64,000 nt of DNA from Dyella_A sp035685805 (GCF_035685805.1 NZ_DASSAB010000045.1:170738-234737); one strand, 5' to 3'. Counted from the first letter of the stretch, positions 39,277 through 48,754 are shown. Notes: generated from the letters alone by a model not told the origin. Numbers and translations are program-made.

Positions 39277-39306
39277 AAAAAACCCCGGGCGATCGCTCGC
39301 CCGGGG
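39277..39306 (-). terminator. Terminator of rnpB
   Basis: Minus strand: perfect 10-bp GC-rich stem (39297-39306 with 39283-39292), GCGA tetraloop, then T6 (39277-39282). It lies 8 bp after the predicted rnpB 3' end. Confidence 0.95.
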
Positions 39307-39313
39307 GTGGAAA

Positions 39314-39679
<366 letters not shown>

Positions 39680-39686
39680 ACCGCCG

Positions 39687-39692
39687 ATTGTA
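39687..39692 (-). promoter_or_regulatory. -10 box of rnpB
   Basis: Minus strand CGTACAAT with TACAAT at 39687-39692, 7 nt before the first base of the P1 helix of RNase P RNA. The position agrees with the RNA end deduced independently from pairing. The -35 is not clear. Confidence 0.6.
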
Positions 39693-39795
39693 CGTGATCG
39701 GGAACCGGGAAGAGCGCAAGGCCCGGGATGTCTGATGCAATGTGCGACGCGGAACCTCTCCAGCCGCGAGCGGCAAGGACAAGTCGCCGCGAAAA

Positions 39796-40632
39796 CTAGC
39801 CGCTCCCCGCTTCGTACAGTGCCTTGCGCGGTGCGCCGGTGATCGCCGCGGCCAACTTGGCCGCCCTGGCCGGCGGCAGTTCCTCGCGCAACAGGGCAAA
39901 TACCCGCTGCCCCTCGGCCAGCCGCGCATCGACTTCTTCTCCACGCCCCGCCACCAGCAGCACGCACTCGCCACGCTGCTGGTCGGGATCGGCCGCAACG
40001 CGCGCCGCCAGCTCATCGAGGGGTTCGCCGATGACCGTCTCGAACAGCTTGGTCAGCTCGCGCGCCAGCACCGCTTCGCGGTCGCCGCCGAACACGTCGC
40101 GCATGTCCGCCAGGCTCTCGGCCACGCGATGGGACGACTCGTAGAAAATCAGGGTGCGCGGGTCGCCGGCCAGCTCCTGGAGGCGCGTACGCCGCGCCGC
40201 CGCCTTGGGCGGAAGGAACCCTTCGAACACGAACCGGTCGCTCGGCAGTCCGGCCACCGACAGCGCGGCGATCGCGGCGCAGGCGCCCGGCACCGGCACG
40301 CATCGCACGCCAGCCGCACGCGCAGCCCGTACCAGCCGGAACCCCGGATCGCTGATCAGCGGCGTGCCCGCATCCGAGATCAGCGCCACCGACTCGCCAT
40401 CGAGCAATCGCCTCACCAGCGCATCCACGGCATCGCGCTCGTTGTGCTCGTGCAACGCGATCAACGGCGTGTCGACGCCGTAGTGCTGCAGCAACGGCCG
40501 GCTGTGACGCGTGTCCTCCGCCGCGATCAAGGCCACCGCGCGCAGCGTCTGCACCGCCCGTGCGGAGAAATCATCACGGTGCCCAATGGGCGTGGCCACC
40601 ACCCATAGCGAGCCGGCTCGGACTGAAGACAT
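39796..40632 (-). CDS. rsmI: 16S rRNA 2'-O-ribose C1402 methyltransferase RsmI
   Basis: Tetrapyrrole-methylase-fold enzyme that methylates the ribose of C1402 of 16S rRNA. 278 aa. Family motifs: SLWVVATPIGHRDDFSARAV at residues ~8-27 (usually TPIGNLxD), IAAEDTRHSRPLLQHYG, ALISDAGTPLISDPGFRLV, PVPGACAAIAALSVAGLP and FYESSHRVAESL. Divergent from lpoA across 88 bp, the usual arrangement in gammaproteobacteria. Confidence 0.96.
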   Translation of the reverse strand: MSSVRAGSLWVVATPIGHRDDFSARAVQTLRAVALIAAEDTRHSRPLLQHYGVDTPLIALHEHNERDAVDALVRRLLDGESVALISDAGTPLISDPGFRLVRAARAAGVRCVPVPGACAAIAALSVAGLPSDRFVFEGFLPPKAAARRTRLQELAGDPRTLIFYESSHRVAESLADMRDVFGGDREAVLARELTKLFETVIGEPLDELAARVAADPDQQRGECVLLVAGRGEEVDARLAEGQRVFALLREELPPARAAKLAAAITGAPRKALYEAGSG

Positions 40633-40720
40633 CGAAGGAATCCTTTCACCGCGGAGCGGCGGAATGATCGACTATCATCGCGCAGTCCGACCTTTCCGAT
40701 CACGATCCAAGGGACCTTCC

Positions 40721-42571
40721 ATGCGCATGTACCGCGCCGCCGGCCTGGCCGTGCTGATCAGCCTCGCCCTGGCCGCCTGCGTTCCCCAGGCCGCGCAACG
40801 TTCGCCCGCGGAAGTGGCAGCCATGCGCAGCGCCGATGCACTGCGCCAACAGGGCCAGTTCGAGCAGGCCGCACAGGCCTATCTCGCGCTCGCCGCCAAC
40901 AGCCCGGGCCATGCCGACAGTTATCGCCTCAACGCCGCCGAGGCGTACCGCCAGGAAGGCGCGTTGACGCGCGCGGCCGAGGTGCTGACACCGGTGCGCC
41001 GGGAGCGCCTGAGCGGCGATGAGCCGGTGCGGCTGGACTTGCTGCGGGCCGAGATCGCGCTGGACCAGCACGACCCGCGCAGCGCACTGGCCCTCACCAC
41101 CCAACCCAACCTTCACGTTCCGCCCGCACTGCAACTGCGCGTGCTGGAACTGCGCGCGCGGGCCATGGACGCCAGCGGCGACCACTGGGGCAGCGCCCGC
41201 ACGCGGGTGCAGATGGATGATGCACTGAGCGGACTGGATCGCTCGCAGAACCAGCGCCAGATTCTCGACCTGCTGGGGCGCCTCAGTGTCGCCGAGCTGC
41301 AGCAGCGCGCTGCAGCCATGACGTCCGCTGACCGCATGCTGCCGTGGATCAACGAGGCCCTCTCGCAGCAGGGCATCACCGTGGCCAACCCGCAGCCGGA
41401 GCTGAAGCAGCCCGTGGGCACGATGCTCCCCGGGGCGCACGCCAACGTGCGCGAGGGCTATCGCATGCCCAGCCAGATCGCGCTGCTGCTGCCGGCCAAT
41501 CGCGAGCTGGCCAGCGTGGCCACCTCGATCCGCGAAGGCTTTTTCGCCGCCTATGCCGACGCCAGCCGCACCCATGCGCCGCGCGCGGCGCTGCGCGTCT
41601 ACGACAGTACCGGCACCGCCGCGGGCGCGGTCAAGGCCTACCAGCAGGCGGTGCGTGATGGCGCCCAGCTGGTGGTCGGCCCGCTCACGCGTGCCGAGGT
41701 CGCCGCGGTGATCGCACAGGACAACCTGCCGGCACCGGTGCTGGCACTGAATCATCCCGACGGCAGGAGCGCACCGTCCGCCGCGGTGATGGAGTTCGGC
41801 CTGCTGCCGGAGACCGAGGGAGCGCAGGTCGCCGATCACCTGGTCGAACGCGGCCTGCATACTGCCTACGTGGTGACCTCCAGCGACGACTTCGCGCAGC
41901 GCGCGGCCGACGCCTTCCGCGCCGAGCTGATCGCCCGCGGTGGCCAGGTGGCCGGGCGCGCCAGCATCGCCTCGGGCAGCATCAACTACGCCGCGACGAT
42001 CAGCACACTGAACGCCCGCGCCGACGACCCCGATGCCGCCATCTTCATCAGCATGCGGCCGGAACAGGCGCGCCTGCTCGTGCCGCAGCTGCGGATCGCA
42101 GGCCTGACGCTGCCGATACTGGCCACCTCGCATGTCTATGGCGGCATCGACGACGCCGGTGCCGACCGCGATCTGGATGGCGTGGAATTCTGCGACGCGC
42201 CCTGGCTGTTCGACGCGCAGCCCGGGCTGCCGTCGCACGCCGGCATCGCCACCGCATTGCCCGAAGCCAGCGGCAGTGCCGGGCGCCTGTTTGCTTTCGG
42301 CATGGACGCGTGGAACCTCGCGCCCTACCTGGACTGGCTGCGCGATCATCCCGGCAGCTACCTGCCGGGCGCCACCGGGCAGCTCGCCGCCGACCAGTTC
42401 GGCCGCGTGCGCCGCGTGCTCGTCTGGGCGCGCTTCACCGACGGCCTCGCGCGTCCGCTGAGCGGTAGCCTGCAGTTCGACGACACGCCGTCCAGCGCCC
42501 CACCGCAGAGCGTGCCGGACGACAGCGTGCCGGCGCCGGCCAGTTCCGTCGCCGGTGACGACGGCCGCTGA
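40721..42571 (+). CDS. lpoA: Outer membrane lipoprotein LpoA, PBP1a activator
   Basis: COG3107 lipoprotein that reaches from the outer membrane through peptidoglycan to stimulate PBP1a. 616 aa. Lipobox LALAAC places the lipidated Cys at residue 20, after a hydrophobic signal. N-terminal TPR-like helical domain from ~35 to 230 (ADALRQQGQFEQAAQAYLAL), then a periplasmic-binding-protein-like domain (PSQIALLLPANRELASVATS, VVGPLTRAEVAAVIA, VSSRxx-like AIFISMRPEQARLLVPQL). AAGGGA lies 5 nt before the ATG. The Pro/Ser/Ala-rich tail is probably disordered. Overlaps yraN by one base. Confidence 0.92.
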   Translation: MRMYRAAGLAVLISLALAACVPQAAQRSPAEVAAMRSADALRQQGQFEQAAQAYLALAANSPGHADSYRLNAAEAYRQEGALTRAAEVLTPVRRERLSGDEPVRLDLLRAEIALDQHDPRSALALTTQPNLHVPPALQLRVLELRARAMDASGDHWGSARTRVQMDDALSGLDRSQNQRQILDLLGRLSVAELQQRAAAMTSADRMLPWINEALSQQGITVANPQPELKQPVGTMLPGAHANVREGYRMPSQIALLLPANRELASVATSIREGFFAAYADASRTHAPRAALRVYDSTGTAAGAVKAYQQAVRDGAQLVVGPLTRAEVAAVIAQDNLPAPVLALNHPDGRSAPSAAVMEFGLLPETEGAQVADHLVERGLHTAYVVTSSDDFAQRAADAFRAELIARGGQVAGRASIASGSINYAATISTLNARADDPDAAIFISMRPEQARLLVPQLRIAGLTLPILATSHVYGGIDDAGADRDLDGVEFCDAPWLFDAQPGLPSHAGIATALPEASGSAGRLFAFGMDAWNLAPYLDWLRDHPGSYLPGATGQLAADQFGRVRRVLVWARFTDGLARPLSGSLQFDDTPSSAPPQSVPDDSVPAPASSVAGDDGR

Positions 42572-42927
42572 TGCGGGCACAAGGGGCGCAGTTCGAGCAA
42601 CGAGCGCGCCGCGATCTCGAGCAGGCCGGGCTGCGCCTGCTGACGCAGAACTTCACCACCCGGCACGGCGAGCTTGATCTGGTCATGCGCGACGGCGAGA
42701 TGATCGTCTTCGTGGAGGTACGTCAGCGTGGCGGTCGCGGCCAGGGCGGCGCCGCCGCGTCGATCACCCGCAGCAAGCGCGAGCGCCTGTTGCGCACCGC
42801 GTCGCTATGGCTCGCCGCGCACCCGCAGCACGGCCAGCGCGCCTGCCGCTTCGACGTGGTCAGCTTCGACGGCGTCGGCGATCAGGCGCAGATGCACTGG
42901 CTGCGCAGCGCCTTCGAGGCCGAATGA
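42571..42927 (+). CDS. yraN: UPF0102 endonuclease-like protein YraN
   Basis: 118 aa, UPF0102 family with a Holliday-junction-resolvase-like (PD-(D/E)xK) fold. Visible: RAQGAQFEQRARRDLEQAGL, TRHGELDLVMRDGEMIVFVE then VRQR, with acidic residues spaced as in the family (E..D..E-x-(K/R/Q)). No activity is firmly established for the family. Translationally coupled to lpoA (TGATG), as in E. coli. Confidence 0.92.
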   Translation: MRAQGAQFEQRARRDLEQAGLRLLTQNFTTRHGELDLVMRDGEMIVFVEVRQRGGRGQGGAAASITRSKRERLLRTASLWLAAHPQHGQRACRFDVVSFDGVGDQAQMHWLRSAFEAE

Positions 42928-43006
42928 TAGGCAACCGCTGGCGGCGTTCTTGCCGCGAAAAGGGCGTCGCTCCTTAAGCTTCGCGATGCGCCAGCGGGTG
43001 GTCGGA

Positions 43007-43033
43007 CGCAGCTCCTGCCGGGCAGGAGCTGCG
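43007..43033. repeat. Near-perfect 27-bp palindrome, REP-like, between convergent genes
   Basis: 13-bp arms (43007-43019 and 43021-43033) around a single central G, in the 109-bp gap between convergent yraN (+) and the LysE-family gene (-), ending 3 bp before the latter's stop. No T-tract follows on either strand. Form and position fit a repetitive extragenic palindrome, which could also terminate or stabilise the converging mRNAs. Confidence 0.6.
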
Positions 43034-43036
43034 CGC

Positions 43037-43660
43037 CTACCCAAGCATCAGCTGCAGGCCGAACAACACGAACACCGCACCGGCCAGTGCGTCGATGACG
43101 CGGGCCTTGCGCAGGTATGCGCGGCGCATCGGCGGCAGGGCGAACAGCGTAGCCACCAGGACGAACCACGCCAGCGATTCCACGCTCACCAGCAGCCACA
43201 GCTGCCAGCGCGTCGCAGCGGTGACCGCCGGCCCCACCAGTGCGGAAAACACGCTGGCGAAATACACCACGGCCTTGGGATTGCCCAGGTTGGTGAGCAG
43301 TCCGTCGCGCAGGCTGCGCCAGCCGCTCGAGGGGGTCGGCGCCGCACCGCCGGCGACCACCGCCTGCTGACGCCATGCCGCGCGCAACAGTTGCCAGCCC
43401 ATCCACAGCAGATACGCGCCCCCGGCGATGGCGACCGTCCGCTGCAGCCAGGCCAGGCGTTGCAGCAGCACGTGCAGCCCGAGCAGCGCCAGCGCTGCCC
43501 ACACCGCAATACCCAGCACGATGCCCAGCACGCCGGCCAGCGCCTGTGTGCGCGAACGGCTGGCCGCGGTCTGCGAGACGAACAGGAAATCCGGGCCGGG
43601 GCTGGCCAGCGCCAGCAGGTGGACCAGCGCGATGGTGAGGAACAGGCCCATGAAGTGCAT
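43037..43660 (-). CDS. LysE/RhtB-family amino acid exporter
   Basis: 207-aa inner membrane protein with about six helices. N-terminal signature ALVHLLALASPGPDFLFVSQ (residues ~11-30) with the SPGPD motif, the GxxxG-rich ALAGVLGIVLGIAVWAALAL, and GLLTNLGNPKAVVYFASVFS, all diagnostic of the LysE/RhtB superfamily. Substrate (homoserine, threonine, lysine or another amino acid) cannot be assigned. Start at 43660 or the ATG 9 nt later. Stands alone, convergent with yraN and divergent from the nucleoside permease. Confidence 0.92.
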   Translation of the reverse strand: MHFMGLFLTIALVHLLALASPGPDFLFVSQTAASRSRTQALAGVLGIVLGIAVWAALALLGLHVLLQRLAWLQRTVAIAGGAYLLWMGWQLLRAAWRQQAVVAGGAAPTPSSGWRSLRDGLLTNLGNPKAVVYFASVFSALVGPAVTAATRWQLWLLVSVESLAWFVLVATLFALPPMRRAYLRKARVIDALAGAVFVLFGLQLMLG

Positions 43661-43910
43661 CGTCTGCGGTGGCGGTCGCGCAGTGTAGAGGCTGGCGGAC
43701 CGGCCGGCGCGCCGTTGGCGCGGCGACCCGCGCCGCAGCTTGCCCGGCGCCAGCGTGCTCGTCTACGCTGCCTCGGGTCTGTGGAACCGCCGCGTGCGGA
43801 TCTGCCTCCGGGGGACACTCCTGACGCTGTCGCTGTACGCACGGGTCCTCGCGACGGTGCGGAACCGGCCGCGCCGCGGAGCCCCACACACTCCGCGCAC
43901 GAAGAAGTCC

Positions 43911-45182
43911 ATGAGTATCAAGTTCCGCCTGGTGGTGATGAATTTCCTGCAGTTCTTCGTCTGGGGATCGTGGCTGATCACCATCGGCGCGTACTGGTTC
44001 CAGAACCGGCACTGGGGCGGCGCCCAGTTCGGGGCGATCTTCTCCACCATGGGCATCGCCTCGCTGTTCATGCCCTCGCTGATGGGCGTGGTGGCGGACA
44101 AGTGGATCAACGCCGAGAAGCTCTACGGCATGCTGCATATCGCCGGCGCCATCGTGCTGTGCATCGTGCCGGCGATCGACCGGCCTGCAGTGCTGTTCTG
44201 GGTGATGCTGGTCAACATGTGCTGCTACATGCCGACGATCTCGTTGTCGATCGCGGTGGCCTACAACGCGCTGAAGAAAGACGGTGCCGACGTGGTGACC
44301 ACCTACCCGCCGATCCGCGTGTGGGGCACGGTGGGTTTCATCGCTGCGCTGTGGACGGTAAGCCTGCTGAAGCTGGAGACCACCTCGGGCCAGTTCTACG
44401 TGGCCGCCGCGGCGGCGCTGGTGCTGGGGCTGTATGCGTTCACGCTGCCGCCGTGCCCGCCCAAGCTGGACCGCATCGCCTCGAGCCGCTCGATGCTCGA
44501 TACGCTCGGCCTGACTTCGTTCAAGCTCTTCCGCAACGCCAAGATGGCGGTGTTCTTCATCTTCGCCATGCTGCTCGGCGCGGCGCTGCAGCTGACCAAT
44601 GCCTACGGCGACACCTTCCTGCACGACTTCGCCACGGTGCCGGCCTACGCCGGACTGATTGCCGTGAAGTATCCGGCGATCATCATGTCGATCTCGCAGG
44701 TATCCGAAACGCTGTTCATCCTCGCCATCCCGTTCTTCCTCAAGCGCTTCGGCATCAAGACGGTGATGTTCATCTCGATGGCGGCGTGGGCGCTGCGTTT
44801 CGGCCTGTTCGCCTACGGCAACCCGGGCCCCGGGCTTTGGATGATCGTGCTGTCGTGCATCGTCTACGGCATGGCATTCGACTTCTTCAACATCTCCGGC
44901 TCGCTGTTCGTCGAGTCGCAGAGCGACCCGGCGATCCGCGCCAGCGCCCAGGGGCTGTTCATGATGATGACGAACGGCGTGGGTGCCGTGCTCGGCAGCG
45001 CGATCAGCGGCCTGGTGATCGAGGCGTTCTTCACCGCGCCGGACGGAGCCAAGGACTGGCATGGCATCTGGATCAGCTTTGCGCTGTACGCCGCGGTCGT
45101 GGCGGTGCTGTTCCTGCTGCTGTTCCGTCACCGGCACGTGCGTGGCGAAGGGCTCGGCAGCGGCGCCAGCCTGGCGCACTAG
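43911..45182 (+). CDS. Nucleoside permease of the MFS NHS (NupG/XapB-like) family
   Basis: 423 aa, about twelve transmembrane segments. The NupG-like N-terminus is clear (VMNFLQFFVWGSWLITIGAY), with GAIFSTMGIASLFMPSLMGV and the cytoplasmic loop DKWINAEKLY, PPIRVWGTVGFIAALW, and SISQVSETLFILAIPFFLKR. Members are proton-driven nucleoside importers. The ATG at 43911 is chosen because the hydrophobic domain begins immediately after it; 57 upstream codons are low quality. The 250-bp divergent gap to the LysE gene should hold promoters for both but I see no strong boxes. No nucleoside hydrolase or kinase lies adjacent. Confidence 0.88.
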   Translation: MSIKFRLVVMNFLQFFVWGSWLITIGAYWFQNRHWGGAQFGAIFSTMGIASLFMPSLMGVVADKWINAEKLYGMLHIAGAIVLCIVPAIDRPAVLFWVMLVNMCCYMPTISLSIAVAYNALKKDGADVVTTYPPIRVWGTVGFIAALWTVSLLKLETTSGQFYVAAAAALVLGLYAFTLPPCPPKLDRIASSRSMLDTLGLTSFKLFRNAKMAVFFIFAMLLGAALQLTNAYGDTFLHDFATVPAYAGLIAVKYPAIIMSISQVSETLFILAIPFFLKRFGIKTVMFISMAAWALRFGLFAYGNPGPGLWMIVLSCIVYGMAFDFFNISGSLFVESQSDPAIRASAQGLFMMMTNGVGAVLGSAISGLVIEAFFTAPDGAKDWHGIWISFALYAAVVAVLFLLLFRHRHVRGEGLGSGASLAH

Positions 45183-45490
45183 ATCGCTGCACCAGCGATC
45201 GCGCTGGCGACGCGGCGCGGAAACGCGTTCGCGCGCCAGCGGGTTCGGCGGCGCTTGCAGGCGCCGCCATGACGCGCGTTGACCCGTACGTGCCTTGCCC
45301 GTTTGCCACACCCGTGGATCCGGCAGCCGCACGGCGAACAGGCAATCGCGCCCGACTCCCGAGACTTCGGCCACTGCGCGATCGCCCGCAGTGCAGACAA
45401 TGTCACGCCCAACGCTCACCGGTGCTGCACAAGCGCCGGTCGTGCCGGACAACAAGCCCGGGCTGCGCGGGCCTCCCATGTCCAGATTCA
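45183..45490. other. Gene-free stretch upstream of the TonB receptor
   Basis: Between the nucleoside permease and the Fur-type promoter I find no convincing gene. It contains a hairpin with 8-bp GC-only arms (GGCGGCGC at 45247-45254 with 45261-45268) lacking a T-tract, and a shorter one (CCAGCG/CGCTGG near 45193-45208). Either could end the permease transcript in a rho-dependent way. Confidence 0.5.
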
Positions 45491-45519
45491 TTGTTATTGC
45501 GAATCGTTCCCATTAAGAT
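45491..45519 (+). promoter_or_regulatory. Promoter with overlapping Fur box
   Basis: -35 TTGTTA (45491-45496), 17-bp spacer, -10 TAAGAT (45514-45519). The 19 bp at 45493-45511 match the Fur consensus at 12 of 19 positions (counted by eye against GATAATGATAATCATTATC), filling the spacer. This is the standard layout for iron repression by Fur-Fe2+. The TonB receptor start follows at 45546 with GGAG 8 nt upstream. Confidence 0.75.
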
Positions 45520-45545
45520 TTCGCGAAATGATCTGGAGCTTTCGC

Positions 45546-47663
45546 ATGACCGCTGTTCGCCCGCTCGCCCTTGCCCTGCTATCTGTCCTGGCCGCACCAG
45601 CCCGGGCTGCCGAAGCACCGCAGACGGTTCAACTGCAACGGGTGGAGGTTTCCGAGAGCACCGTGCGCATGCCGCGCAGCCAGGGGGCGCTGCCGATGAC
45701 GATCACCGTGATCGACCAGGAAGACCTGCGCCAGCAGCTGGCCATAACGCCTGATCTGTCCCAGGCGATCGGCGCGCTGCTGCCGTCGTTCTCGCCGGCC
45801 ACGCAGAAGCTCAGCAGCCGCGGCGAGACGTTGCGCGGGCGCAACCCGCTGTACATGATCGACGGCGTGCCGCAATCCAGCCCGCTGCGCAACGGCTCGC
45901 GCGACGCCTACACCATCGACCCGGCGATGATCGAGCGGATCGAGATCGTCGAAGGCGCCAACGCGCTGCAGGGGCTGGGTGCGTCGGGCGGCATCATCAA
46001 CATCATCACGCGCCGTCCGCCCACGACCGACGGCGTGGAGCAGCGGGTGACGCTGGAAGCGAGCGCTCCCACCCGCGGCAGCGACGGGCTGGGCTACGCC
46101 GGCGCATACCTTCTGGGCGTGCGTCAGGGCGCCTTCGATGCCGTCGTGGGCGTGTCGCAACGCGAGCGCGGCATGTACTCCGACGCGAAGGGCCGGCTGA
46201 TCGGCGTGGACGGAACGCAGGGCGACCTGATGGATTCCACCAGCAAGGACGCCTTCGCCAAGCTCGGCTACGACTTCGCCGGCGAGCAGCACCTGCAACT
46301 GACGATCAATCACTTCCAGCTGCAGGGCCACGGCGACTATCTGGCCGTGCCCGGCGACATGGATGCCGGCGTGCCGACCACCTCCGTGCGCGGCAGCCAG
46401 CCGGGCGAAGCCCCGCGCAACCGCGTGCTGACCAGCAGCGTGGATTACCGCGACCCGCACCTGGCCGGCGGCGAGCTGCGTGCCCAGCTCTACTACCAGA
46501 GCAACCGCGAACTGTTCGGCGGCGGCACCTTTGGCACCTTCCAGGATCCCGCCTACGGCGCCACCGTGTTCGACCAGTCGCAGAACGTGTCGCTCAAGCG
46601 CGGCGCGCGGCTGTCCTGGGCGCGCGGTGGGCTGCTGGACGAGCGCCTGAACGTGCTGGCCGGCGTCGATGGCTACCGCGATACCACCCATCAGGAACTG
46701 ATCCAGACCGGCCGCAACTGGGTGCCGGACAGCACGTACACCGGCTGGGCACCCTTTCTCCAGGCCGAATACTGGGTGCTGCCGTCGCTGTCGGTGAATG
46801 GCGGCCTGCGCCAGGAGCACGGCCGCCTGAACGTGCCCACCTTCCGCACGCTGGCGTTCTACAACGGCGTGACCGTGCAGGGCGGTTCGACCCGCTTCAC
46901 CAAGACCCTGCCGAACCTGGGAGCGGTCTGGTACCTGGGCGATCACCTGAACCTGTTTGCCAGCTACGCCGAGGGCTACACGCTGCCGGACGTGGGCCGC
47001 GTGCTGCGGGCGATCAACCGCCCGGGTCAAAGCGTGGCGGAGTTTCTCGACCTCAAGCCGGTGGTGTCGGACAACCGCGAGGTCGGAGCGGACTTCGACA
47101 ACGGGCCGTTCTCGGCGCGGGTGAGCCACTACAGCTCCACCTCGCGCCTGGGCTCGGTGCTGGTGTTCGATGCCGCAAACCAGGTCTACAACGTGGCGCG
47201 CCAGCGCATCGAGATCAGCGGCTGGGAAGCACGTGCGGGCTGGAAGCCGCTGGACGGCACCCGGCTGGCGATGAGCTACGCGATCAACCACGGCCGTTCC
47301 GACCGCAATGGCGACGGGCGGGTCGACTCCGACCTCGATGGCGCCAACATCGCGCCGAACCGCCTCAACCTGAGCTGGACCCAGCGCTGGGACGACGCCT
47401 GGTCGAGCATGCTGCAGGTGTCGCGACTGGCCAGCCGCGACTTCGCCACGCTCGGCGTGGCGAGCGGCCACTTCGACGGCTATGTCACCGCTGATGCGTT
47501 CGTGCGCTGGCACAGCCGCGATGTCGGCGAGTGGACGCTGGGCGTGCAGAACCTGGCCAATCGCCAGTACATCAATTACGTCTCCCAGACCGTGGGCGAC
47601 GACGCGAGCTACTTCGCCGGGCGCGGCCGCACGGTGTCGCTGAGCTGGCAGCAGACGTTCTGA
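45546..47663 (+). CDS. TonB-dependent siderophore/iron receptor
   Basis: Outer membrane beta-barrel transporter, 705 aa. Signal peptide at residues 1-22 (LALALLSVLAAPARA), plug domain from ~30 to 165 (PMTITVIDQEDLRQQLAITP, LRGRNPLYMIDGVPQSSPLR, RIEIVEGANALQGLGASGGI, NIITRRP), then the barrel. It ends in the aromatic SLSWQQTF with terminal Phe needed for BAM recognition. The start at 45546 is preferred over one 18 nt upstream because of the GGAG spacing. The Fur box and the coupled PepSY protein point to ferric-siderophore uptake. No siderophore synthesis genes are nearby, so a xenosiderophore is likely. Confidence 0.93.
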   Translation: MTAVRPLALALLSVLAAPARAAEAPQTVQLQRVEVSESTVRMPRSQGALPMTITVIDQEDLRQQLAITPDLSQAIGALLPSFSPATQKLSSRGETLRGRNPLYMIDGVPQSSPLRNGSRDAYTIDPAMIERIEIVEGANALQGLGASGGIINIITRRPPTTDGVEQRVTLEASAPTRGSDGLGYAGAYLLGVRQGAFDAVVGVSQRERGMYSDAKGRLIGVDGTQGDLMDSTSKDAFAKLGYDFAGEQHLQLTINHFQLQGHGDYLAVPGDMDAGVPTTSVRGSQPGEAPRNRVLTSSVDYRDPHLAGGELRAQLYYQSNRELFGGGTFGTFQDPAYGATVFDQSQNVSLKRGARLSWARGGLLDERLNVLAGVDGYRDTTHQELIQTGRNWVPDSTYTGWAPFLQAEYWVLPSLSVNGGLRQEHGRLNVPTFRTLAFYNGVTVQGGSTRFTKTLPNLGAVWYLGDHLNLFASYAEGYTLPDVGRVLRAINRPGQSVAEFLDLKPVVSDNREVGADFDNGPFSARVSHYSSTSRLGSVLVFDAANQVYNVARQRIEISGWEARAGWKPLDGTRLAMSYAINHGRSDRNGDGRVDSDLDGANIAPNRLNLSWTQRWDDAWSSMLQVSRLASRDFATLGVASGHFDGYVTADAFVRWHSRDVGEWTLGVQNLANRQYINYVSQTVGDDASYFAGRGRTVSLSWQQTF

Positions 47664-48754
47664 TGGTGGCGCCGGCTCCACCCCGCCGCGCCGGCGCCAA
47701 GGCGTGGCTGAAGCGTCTGCACCTGTGGCTCGGGCTCAGCGTCGGCGTGGTCTTTGCGCTGATCGCACTCAGCGGGAGCGTGCTGGCGCTGCAGCAGCCG
47801 CTGCTGCGGATCAGCCAACCCCAGCTCGCGCTGCACCCCTTGCCCACGGCGGCCCAGCGCGCGCAGGTGATGGCGCGGGTCAGCCGGGAGTGGGCTCCGC
47901 AGGGACTGCGCGGCGCGGACCTGCCCGATGCCGCGCTGCCGGTGTGGCAGCTGTATTTCGCCGACGGCAGCCGTCGCTATCTCCACCCGGCCAGCGGCGA
48001 GCTGCTGCTCACCCGCCACGCCGGGGCAGACCCGCTGCTGATCCTGCGCAACTGGCACACCCATTTGCTGGCGGGGCGCACCGGCGAGAACGTGCTCGGC
48101 GTGATCGGCTGGGTGTGCCTGTTCCTGCTGGGCTCCGGCCTGGTGCTCTGGTGGCCGGCGCGCGGACGCCTGCGCGCGCATTTGCGGCCCTATGCTCAGC
48201 CGCCGATACGCCGCTGGCTGACCTGGCACCGCTCGCTGGGCGCGATCACGCTGCCGTTGCTTCTGCTGCTCACCCTCACCGGCACACTGATGGCCTACCA
48301 CGGCGCGACCCGGCGGGTGCTGGAAGCAACGCTGGGCAAGGATCCAAGCGCCGCGCCGCCGCCGACGCTGGCAAGCCGGGACCAGCCGGTCGACTGGGCG
48401 ACGCTGCTGCACAACGCGCAGGCGGCGATGCCACACGCGACGCTGTCGCGCATCAGCCTGGGCCGGCGCGGGGATGCCACGGTGGTGGTGCGCGCGCGAG
48501 CGCCGGGCGAGTGGAACGAGACCGGGCGCAGCATGATCTGGCTCGATCCGTACACGGCTCGGGTGCTGGCCGTGCGCGACGCCGGCGCAGGCGACACCGC
48601 CGCCCGCGTCGACGGCATGATCTACCCGCTGCATGCCGGCACGGTCGGCGGCACCGGGTACCGCGCCGCCGTGGTGGCGGGTGGCCTGCTGCCAGCCTTC
48701 TTCGCGATCACCGGGTTTCTGTTCTGGCGCGCGCGCACGCGCCGGCGGCACTGA
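47663..48754 (+). CDS. PepSY-associated membrane protein (PiuB-like)
   Basis: 363-aa PepSY_TM family protein with four main transmembrane segments: residues ~20-45 (WLGLSVGVVFALIALSGSVL), ~145-165 (VLGVIGWVCLFLLGSGLVLW), ~190-215 (SLGAITLPLLLLLTLTGTLM) and ~335-355. His residues near helices (LKRLHLWLG, NWHTHLLAG, TWHRSLGAI) are typical and may bind haem. Such proteins accompany TonB receptors and are proposed to be inner membrane ferric reductases. Starts within the receptor's stop codon (TGATG), so it shares the Fur-regulated transcript. Confidence 0.87.
   Translation: MVAPAPPRRAGAKAWLKRLHLWLGLSVGVVFALIALSGSVLALQQPLLRISQPQLALHPLPTAAQRAQVMARVSREWAPQGLRGADLPDAALPVWQLYFADGSRRYLHPASGELLLTRHAGADPLLILRNWHTHLLAGRTGENVLGVIGWVCLFLLGSGLVLWWPARGRLRAHLRPYAQPPIRRWLTWHRSLGAITLPLLLLLTLTGTLMAYHGATRRVLEATLGKDPSAAPPPTLASRDQPVDWATLLHNAQAAMPHATLSRISLGRRGDATVVVRARAPGEWNETGRSMIWLDPYTARVLAVRDAGAGDTAARVDGMIYPLHAGTVGGTGYRAAVVAGGLLPAFFAITGFLFWRARTRRRH

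Noticed and set aside
41716..42571. LpoA as a leucine-type amino acid binding protein for transport
   Set aside because: The PBP-like domain is present, but a lipobox, the N-terminal helical repeats and the rsmI-lpoA-yraN context identify LpoA.
42882..45491. 869-codon minus-strand open frame across the LysE and nucleoside permease genes
   Set aside because: Composition is His/Arg/Gln-rich as expected for antisense of membrane protein genes; both real genes have strong family signatures.
45279..45545. Longer N-terminus of the TonB receptor
   Set aside because: It would read through the Fur box and promoter; the start at 45546 gives a signal peptide and has a good SD.
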